Source: Ecdyonurus torrentis (lineage: Eukaryota; Arthropoda; Insecta; Ephemeroptera; Heptageniidae). From it: 64,000 bases of DNA. The notes under the pieces were generated by a model. The model was not told the DNA's origin, did not search any database, and saw only the letters and a program-made list of their open reading frames with translations. The position numbers and the translations under genes were made by a program. Below are positions 58,019 to 64,000 of this stretch, piece by piece (within the stretch, counting starts at the first letter, position 1; each line of letters begins with the position of its first letter). Location: positions 6,822,637 through 6,886,636 of the forward strand of contig OX439133.1 of assembly GCA_949318235.1 (NCBI GenBank), given 5' to 3'.

Positions 58019-59308
58019 TTTTTGAGAAAACTACTGCATTGCGGCAATTCCGTAAAGGCAAACTTAAACGTGTTTTTAGCCTTTTTTTTTAATTATTGTT
58101 TTTAATTTTTTTCTTATTATTTTCATCGCAGTAATTAAGTTATACGTTATATTATGTGAAATAAGTTTTTATGGATTAATAATAAAAATAAAAAAAACTT
58201 GAAAGTAAAAGCACGCTGGGGATTCAAATGAAATTGCATACAATAAAAAATAATAATGCTCATTGCATTGCGCTAAAATATTAATGAAGCATACAGTATT
58301 TACAACAATTAACTCGGAATTATATAATAAATAAATATAAAAAAAAGAGTGGGTGATAAGAAATGTAATAATTCATTTTGCTAGCACGATGACAATAAGC
58401 TCTAGTATAATATTGACAATATATTTAATATGTATGCCCAAAAAAAATAAAATAAATAACGTACGTACCTTGCAAACATTCTTTCATTGAAGGATGCGCG
58501 ACATATCCGTTCCTACAACTGCAGGTCTCCTGATCGCACTCAGTATTGACCAGTCCAGTGCAGTCGTAGGTAGAACTGCAGACTGCACCGATGGCTGGAA
58601 TATATATCACGTGGAAATTAATTGTTGTCATTATAAACGTATAAAGGTAAATACGTGAGGGGGGAAATTATGAGTGATTTTATTATATATTCTAAAAGAA
58701 TTGCATATCGTCCAGAATCGATAAATGTGAGTTTTTCTAATATTTGAATTCCTGAAGTGTTTTTATATAAAACTAATTTTTAAAAATCGCAATGAGTTTA
58801 CAAAAATTAAATAGAAATACTCAAAAATTACAAAACTGCACAGCAATCGATTTAGAATGATTCCCTCTTTTAGAAAATTTGTAATAAAAAAATTAAAAAC
58901 TTTTTTTTTTTTTATCAGCTTATTTTCAGTAATTTTTTCTCGGATTATTATCAAGTTTTAGGAATAAATTTTAACACATATCAATATTACAATGGTCAGT
59001 ATGATCATGTATGATCAGTGATCAGTGATCACCATCATCACCTGTGAAATTTTGGATATAATCTTGGGAAAATTGTTTCATAGTAAAAGCATATGAGTAA
59101 AAGTTTGTAAAAATCTCTGATCATGTTTTGATCAAAAAATATATATACTTACTCGCGATACAGCGATCTTTGGTAGGTCCAGGTTCAAATCCTCTCTTAC
59201 ACTCACAGGACTGCTGGGCTCGGCAGTACGAGTAAGCCACGTCACAGTCATCGTCGTACTCGCAGCTCTCACCCAACTTACTGCCTGTATTTGAAACCCG
59301 CATCGCAC
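55981..59308 (-). CDS. EB-module (EGF-like, cysteine-rich) surface protein with hydrophobic C-terminus; 5' exon(s) not found
   Basis: Minus-strand exons in order: 59153-59308, 58468-58594, 57636-57779, 56380-56523 and 55981-56057. Every junction is phase 1, the class typical of shuffled extracellular modules. The first four each encode one cysteine-rich unit of the EB/EGF type: GESCEYDDDCDVAYSYC...CECKRGF; GAVCSSTYDCTGL...CSCRNGYVAH; SCVEPAQCTT...CQCMPMHHFAD; ELCTDSKECHV...CQCIMGFHTAED. The last exon gives D-GASSIASISVLAALLVAFLI-NIIY and a stop. This is a 20-residue hydrophobic tail after small residues, fitting a GPI-anchor signal or a C-terminal membrane segment. The first exon seen needs a preceding phase-1 exon, which should carry the signal peptide. 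I found no convincing one up to 61 kb. The ligand is unknown. EB modules are common in nematode, arthropod and mollusc secreted proteins. Confidence 0.85.
56180..56346. repeat. Hairpin repeat in the last intron of the EB-module gene
   Basis: GGTAGAGACAGTGGTAAAAA and TTTTTATTGTGACAGCAAAA plus GTAAACTAGCTCTCTGATTG at the left are matched by their inverses at the right (CAATCAGAGAGCTAGTTTAC, CTGTCACAATAAAAAC, TTTTTACCACTGTCTCTACC). The loop is about 20 bases. Confidence 0.8.
56753..56845. mobile_element. Hairpin MITE family B, copy 4
   Basis: TTGACTAATAAAGGAAGAAC and TATTTCGAGTCCGACTATAA at the left; AAGTCAGCCTCAAAACAGTT and GTTTCTTTATTGGTGCAA at the right. Family H fragments (TTATGC-rich) lie on both sides, so this may be an insertion into an older family H copy. 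Confidence 0.65.
57144..57593. mobile_element. Hairpin repeat family E, copy 2
   Basis: AATGAGGAAGGTGAATTCTT at the left and AATTCACCTTCCTCATT at the right. It is similar to 24747-25203 throughout, including AACCCCCACTTTTTATGACA and TAGAACGATTGGAGCATGG. It lies between EB-module exons and stops 43 bases before the exon at 57636-57779. Confidence 0.8.
57900..58467. other. EB-module gene intron with a poly-T repeat
   Basis: Holds a poly-T of about 27 at 57988-58014 followed by GATTTTTGAGAAAACTACTG, related to the repeat after the 62-base poly-T at 26804. The remainder is AT-rich with no other feature. Confidence 0.4.
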
Positions 59309-59433
59309 CTGAGGTTACAACAAGGTTACTTGTGTAGGTGTTACCCCCGTAGCAAAGCTAACTATATAACTACTTAAACCTATTTAATTTCTTATTTTGA
59401 TTGTTGCAACAATTTAAAAAAACAAATAATTAA

Positions 59434-59768
59434 TTAAAGGCATAGAAAACATGAAAAAAATCGCTCTTTTTAATTATTCAATGGGATCTACAAAACTGAT
59501 GACTGATGATAATTTTTAGCAGAATGTATAAATGTGGCCCCACAAGAGAGCGTGAAAAAAACTGTAAAGTATGCAATATTTCTGTTTATGACGTCAGAAA
59601 CATGCAAAAATTAGCATGAAAATGTTGTGCGGGTTGCATGAATTGAAATTTTTCTAATCACTGCTACGGCGCTAGTTGGGTTTTGAGAGCAATTAATATT
59701 ATTTATGTAAGTCCCATCAAGTGTTTTATGATATAAATGCTAATGTTTCATGTTGTCTATGCCTTTAA
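59434..59768. mobile_element. TTAA-bounded repeat family D, copy 2
   Basis: TTAA at 59434-59437 and 59765-59768; ends AAAGGCATAGAAAACATGAA and TGTCTATGCCTTTAA. Its interior (CCCCACAAGAGAGCGTGAAA, AAACTGTAAAGTATGCAATA, TTTATGACGTCAGAAACATG, GTCCCATCAAGTG) is the inverse of 31932-32263. Ends resemble family C. Confidence 0.8.
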
Positions 59769-59779
59769 GGTTTAACTAG

Positions 59780-60445
59780 AGGTTGCAGCTTTCAGCCCTC
59801 TAATAAATTAGTGTAATTATTAATTATTTTATTGACTTATTATAATTTTGGGTTATTTAATTAATTGTTTATTAATTATATGTCAATATATTATATAAAT
59901 ATTTATTCAACTGTTTGTCATTTTTTTTTTATCAATATAGTTTTCATATTTCAACTAATATATACTTGGTATATTTTGTGTGTTCTTGAAAAGAAAAATT
60001 AATAAGTCATCGATTAAAGTAATGAATTTAATTAAAACATTAATAAAAAAAAGGCAAATAATTTATAGTTTATGTGTTGTTATAATTTTACAGTTATCTC
60101 ATATTTCTGTCATTATTTTATAGAGCTATATCAATATTTTATATCATCATATAAAATATATAATAGTAAAAAGAAATTACATATCGCGCGCTTTTATTGA
60201 CAAAAAAAAAGTAATAAAAAATCAATCGCTCCTTGCGCAGATAATTGCAATTTTATATATTTTGTTTCATTTACAAATTTTCCATACATTTCTTTTTATT
60301 TCATTTCTACGTATTAATAACAATAAAAAATAAAATTATGTTTTTATATATCGTCTTGTCAAATTTATGTAGAGTATACGTAACCAATGTAAACAATGAG
60401 AAAAAGTTTGGCAGCTTGCTTTAATTTTATTTCATACACGTTATC

Positions 60446-60476
<31 letters not shown>

Positions 60477-60960
60477 TCCAAAAAGCTCTTATCATATTAT
60501 TATCATACATCGCCTTTAGTCAACATGTAATCTAGAGCTAAAGTGACTCAATATATAAATATTATTTATCAACTTCTAACGCAACAAAATATCGATATGT
60601 ATTGCTTTTTATTGGTACAGAATTTACACACATATCAGACGTATCACTCACAAATCTTATAAGCTCACCGTCTTTAAAAATAAAAATATGTTAGAACATT
60701 TTTTCAGGTCATATAAATTTTTTCTTTTAATTTATTTTTAATTAATTTATTTATTTATTTATTTATTTATTTTTTAGTTTTATCTTTTTGCATAGATTCA
60801 AAATACAATTTTCAATAATTTTCTATTTATTTACAATATCTGTATTCTATATGATTTTTGAAGTCTCTAAATTAATTTTCTGAACAGTTTGTTCATAAAA
60901 TTTTCAAATATTGCACAATATATAAACTTCTAAAAACATTTGTTCTTTCTATTTCTTTTC
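59780..60960. other. AT-rich region 5' of the EB-module gene
   Basis: It should contain the missing 5' exon or its intron. I looked on the minus strand for an ATG followed by a hydrophobic stretch and a phase-1 donor and found none. It holds poly-A at about 60446-60473 and a TTTA repeat near 60737-60770. A weak minus-strand donor (ACG|GTGAGC) near 60665 has no long open frame before it. Confidence 0.4.
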
Positions 60961-60984
60961 TATCTTATTATTTTTCTATGGGTA

Positions 60985-61075
60985 TACACGATGTTCCAAT
61001 TCGCGCACGGCCGCTGCCATCTTGCATCCGCCATTACGACCGTGGCCGATTTCGCGCGCGAACTAAAGATCTGGC
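60985..61075. promoter_or_regulatory. GC-rich divergent promoter with YY1-like motifs
   Basis: A CG-rich island in AT-rich DNA: TTCGCGCACGGCCGCTGCCA, TCTTGCATCCGCCATTACGA and CCGTGGCCGATTTCGCGCGC. GCTGCCATCTTG and CCGCCATTA fit the YY1 consensus (GCCGCCATNTTG). It lies between the minus-strand EB-module gene and the plus-strand SWIM/YqaJ gene and could serve one or both. Confidence 0.5.
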
Positions 61076-61550
61076 TTAGAACATACGGCAAACACCAAAG
61101 CCGCTATTTATAAATTGCAGTTAATTAATGAAAATATTAGTGTCAGAAGTCCTAAAACTGTTGACTTGCTTCTCTGATATTGTTATTTCTATTATATGTC
61201 AAAGAAAATGTTTTATTGTAATATTTTCCTTCTTTTCAACGTCATTGAAATTTAAAAATGCGTGGGCGTGGATATGTGATCGACTATCACCACATGTGTA
61301 CATCAACGTAACAACATGAGAAAATCTGAATAATAGAATACAATTAAGGTAAGCTATTAGTGTTGTTACACAAAATTAAATATAATATGAAGCAATATAT
61401 TTATATCTTATATTTATGAAAAGAATAAAGTTATTATTTGTATTGCCAGGTGCGCATACCGGGTATAGATAGCGATATGTTTTTGCAGTAGAGAAATCTC
61501 TAAAAACTCGAATGTAACATAAAGTAATGTATATTACAGGGTGCTGTAAG

Positions 61551-63602
61551 ATGTCAACATCATCAGTGAAGAAACACAAGAATGTCATCGCAAGTACGTC
61601 TGAAGAGAAGTTTGTCCTGTGCCATAGAGGTATATATGACGTATAAATATGACATAACGCAACACCTGTATAAACCTATGGATTATCCTCATACATAATA
61701 TAATTGATGCAAGCGATCGAGTTACATCATATTAAATATTAATTATATATTGTGCTATAATTAAACTTTTATTAAATATATATTATATTTATATATAATT
61801 TTGATATTATATAATATTATTATACAATTTTAGTATTTTATGTAAGATATTAATGCAAGATAGGCAAGAAAAAAATCAATAATAATTCCCATTTTTTAAT
61901 ATAAAATATTTTGTCTACTTTTATGAGTAATCAATGAAAAAGAAACGTAATGTATGTGCGCATGCATTGTTAGTATATATGTATTATTTTTCCGTACATA
62001 TATTATATATTTCTATCTGGGATACAATTCAATTATTATATAAATTTTTTTTTTTCAGTTGGTGGTCATGTTATGAAAATTCAACATGCGGATTCTATTA
62101 AAAATTGGACTGATGATATGAGATTATGGCCAGCAATAGAGACTTTGCACGTCAATAACTACCTTCTGCACTCAAAAGCAATCGACGAAAGAGAAACGCT
62201 GGCGTATAAAGCAACTGAAGCCTATCAATACTTGGAAGCTGGTTTTGTGGATCAGATTCTTATAGGTAAAATTTCAGACAAAACACACAATGCTGACGTT
62301 GTGTATTTAAAAGGTGATGTAGATCCATCGCAAAGCACAAAAACATTCCACACTGCATGGGTTGCAGTTATCGTTGAAAAAGATTTGACAGAAGTGTTAA
62401 CAGGGGAATGTTCATGTATGGCTGGATTAGGAAAGGTGTGCAGTCATGTTGGAGCTGTACTTTATAAAATTGTAGAAGCAAATAAAAGAAATTTAGTAGG
62501 TTTAGCTTGTACAGATGAATCATGCAAATGGAATGCAGGCACTAAAAATAATTTAATTCCATGTGCAACAAATAATATACAATTTAGTAATAAAGAAACA
62601 AAAGTAAATGAAAACAATCAACAAAATTTACCTTTCAAACAATATCATTCTAGAGCGGAATTTATAGATGGAATGAAAAACTCTTTGGTATGCGATTTAT
62701 TAAATGTACCTGGAACCATGTTATATAATGCATATCATGTAAAAGAGGTTAACAACAATGAGAATGATACAAGCAACCCCCCCATTCTCTCCGTCGTCAA
62801 ATCAAAACATGTTCACATTAACTATGATTCTATTTCAGTAAATAATGGCAATCAAAATACTTTGTGCACTTGCATGCATTTTTATCATAAATTTGTTGGT
62901 ATTTCCTATGATGCTATAGTTAGACTTACAGAAGCAACAAAATTACAGTTTGCTAGCTCATCGACACTATACACAACCAGCCGCAGCATAAGACTTACAG
63001 CTTCAGAGGTAAATAAAGTACCAGTCAGATCAACTACTTCCTCGAATTGCTTTCTTGCTGGTAAATATGTAAAGCCTTTTCGAGGTAACAAATACACACG
63101 TCATGGAAATGAGTATGAGGATGTTGCTAGAAAGAAGTTTGAGGAAGTAACTGGTCTGAAAGTTACACTATGTGGTACTTATGTGCATAATTGGCATCCC
63201 TGGTTGTCAGGTAGTCCAGATGGTATTATTGATGATGATACCATATTGGAAATAAAATGCCCACAAATATTAGATTACAAAAAGGCAGGGATTGTCAGCA
63301 CTTTCTCAAGCGGAGGTGCAGAAATATTAAACCTAAAAAATAATTCCCTTGGTTACTTTTATCAGATTCAAATGAACTTAGCATGTTCTAATAGAAAAGT
63401 ATGTAAGTTATTTGTCTGGTCGAAGGAAGCTTATGTAGTTGTAGATGTACCTAGAAATGAAAATTTCATCAACGACAAAATTTCTATGCTTGAAACTTTT
63501 TATTTCAATCATGTATTGCCATTCATCTATGACAGACACAATAATGGGGAGCTAGAGATAAGTGAAGAATATACTGAATTTATTGCAGACCACCATCACT
63601 AG
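61551..63602 (+). CDS. SWIM zinc finger plus YqaJ/lambda-exonuclease-type nuclease domain protein
   Basis: Exons 61551-61629 and 62059-63602 join in phase 1 and give 540 residues. An acceptor at 61539 suggests an additional 5'-UTR exon. A SWIM finger lies at residues 144-156: C144-S-C146 ... C154-S-H156 (GECSCMAGLGKVCSHVGAVL). The C-terminal third is a YqaJ-type PD-(D/E)xK fold: RHGNEYEDVARKKFEE, then WLSGSPDGII (D414), ILEIKCPQ (E424, K426) and the helix YFYQIQMNLACS (Q462). All expected catalytic residues are present. The region between is Cys- and Asn-rich. Proteins with this pair occur as uncharacterised, often multi-copy genes in aquatic invertebrates. A mobile-element origin is plausible, but the promoter and clean intron suggest an expressed host gene. 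DNA-end or structure-specific exonuclease activity is inferred. Confidence 0.85.
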
Positions 63603-64000
63603 TTCCCCCCTCTTTTCCGTCTCCTTTTTCTTAATTAGTAGTGAAGTATAATAAGAACTTTTTAAATTAAAATCATTAAATGAACTAAAAGGTATAGAGA
63701 TTAGATCACAAATTATGTTTGATATTATATAATAAGGAATTTAAAAAAATATTGATTATTAAAAATTCTAAAATATTATTACACTGTAAGTTTTGGTTAA
63801 GTCGTGTGAAGGACTGTGGGATTTGACTAAAAAATTGTAAATAAAGAAAAATCTGAAATTTTTCACAGTGTTACATTAGGATGGGGGGGTTGTTGGGGAT
63901 GTTGGGGGGTCACGATGCTAGATTTTAAATTATGAATTCTTGAAGCTTTAGTCCCATATATGAGCACATGTAAATTTCAATAATTATTTTCTCTCTTATC
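63603..64000 (+). terminator. 3' UTR and polyadenylation region of the SWIM/YqaJ gene
   Basis: AATAAA at 63840-63845 is followed about 40 bases later by a G/T-rich stretch at 63883-63909 (GGGGGGGTTGTTGGGG-type), which fits a downstream element for 3' end formation. Nothing else was recognised to the end of the window. Confidence 0.55.

Noticed and set aside
60985..61050. Minus-strand ATG (MADARWQRPCANW...) in the GC-rich island as first exon of the EB-module gene
   Set aside because: The short frame is hydrophilic, ends in a stop soon after and lacks a signal peptide or phase-1 donor; it is better explained by YY1-type promoter motifs.

Overview
The window is AT-rich genomic DNA from an invertebrate animal. 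Coding exons are short and spaced, with GT-AG introns, long homopolymer and (GA)n/(AT)n tracts, a 5'-truncated LINE and many hairpin-forming MITE-like repeats. The gene set (NXF1, NANS, PRIMPOL, TACC, an EB-module protein and a SWIM/YqaJ protein) fits a protostome, perhaps an arthropod such as a crustacean or chelicerate. That placement is inference and I cannot name a species.

Layout. (1) 137-2894, +: the last four exons of nuclear RNA export factor 1 (NXF1), with the NTF2-like domain and the C-terminal UBA-like domain. (2) 3.3-6.15 kb: hairpin repeats, one of them split by a LINE fragment at 4957-5875. (3) 6171-9736, -: a complete six-exon sialic acid synthase (NANS, 371 aa). (4) 9.75-11.3 kb: divergent promoter region. 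(5) 11320-12825, +: PRIMPOL, 501 aa, with its whole coding region in one exon. (6) 15395-52543, +: a large TACC gene (1317 aa by the long route). It has a 23-27 kb first intron, a second first exon at 38657 behind three evenly spaced ATCGATGT motifs, a 2.2 kb exon of tandem protein repeats, and the conserved coiled-coil TACC domain at the end. (7) 55981-59308, -: an EB-module (cysteine-rich, EGF-like) surface protein with a hydrophobic C-terminal tail; its 5' exon was not located. (8) about 61.0 kb: a GC-rich divergent promoter with YY1-like motifs. (9) 61551-63602, +: a two-exon protein of 540 aa joining a SWIM zinc finger to a YqaJ/lambda-exonuclease-type nuclease domain.

The genes do not form a pathway. 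They cover mRNA export, sialic acid synthesis, DNA-damage-tolerant priming, spindle/centrosome function and a secreted or anchored surface protein. The striking structure lies between and inside them. There is a 1.17 kb near-perfect palindrome at 48717-49886 inside a TACC intron, and several dispersed hairpin families, many bounded by TTAA. Nested insertions can be resolved: the LINE inside a MITE arm with a 12-bp target duplication, and a TTAA hairpin inside another hairpin. An exact 113-bp tandem duplication is also present.
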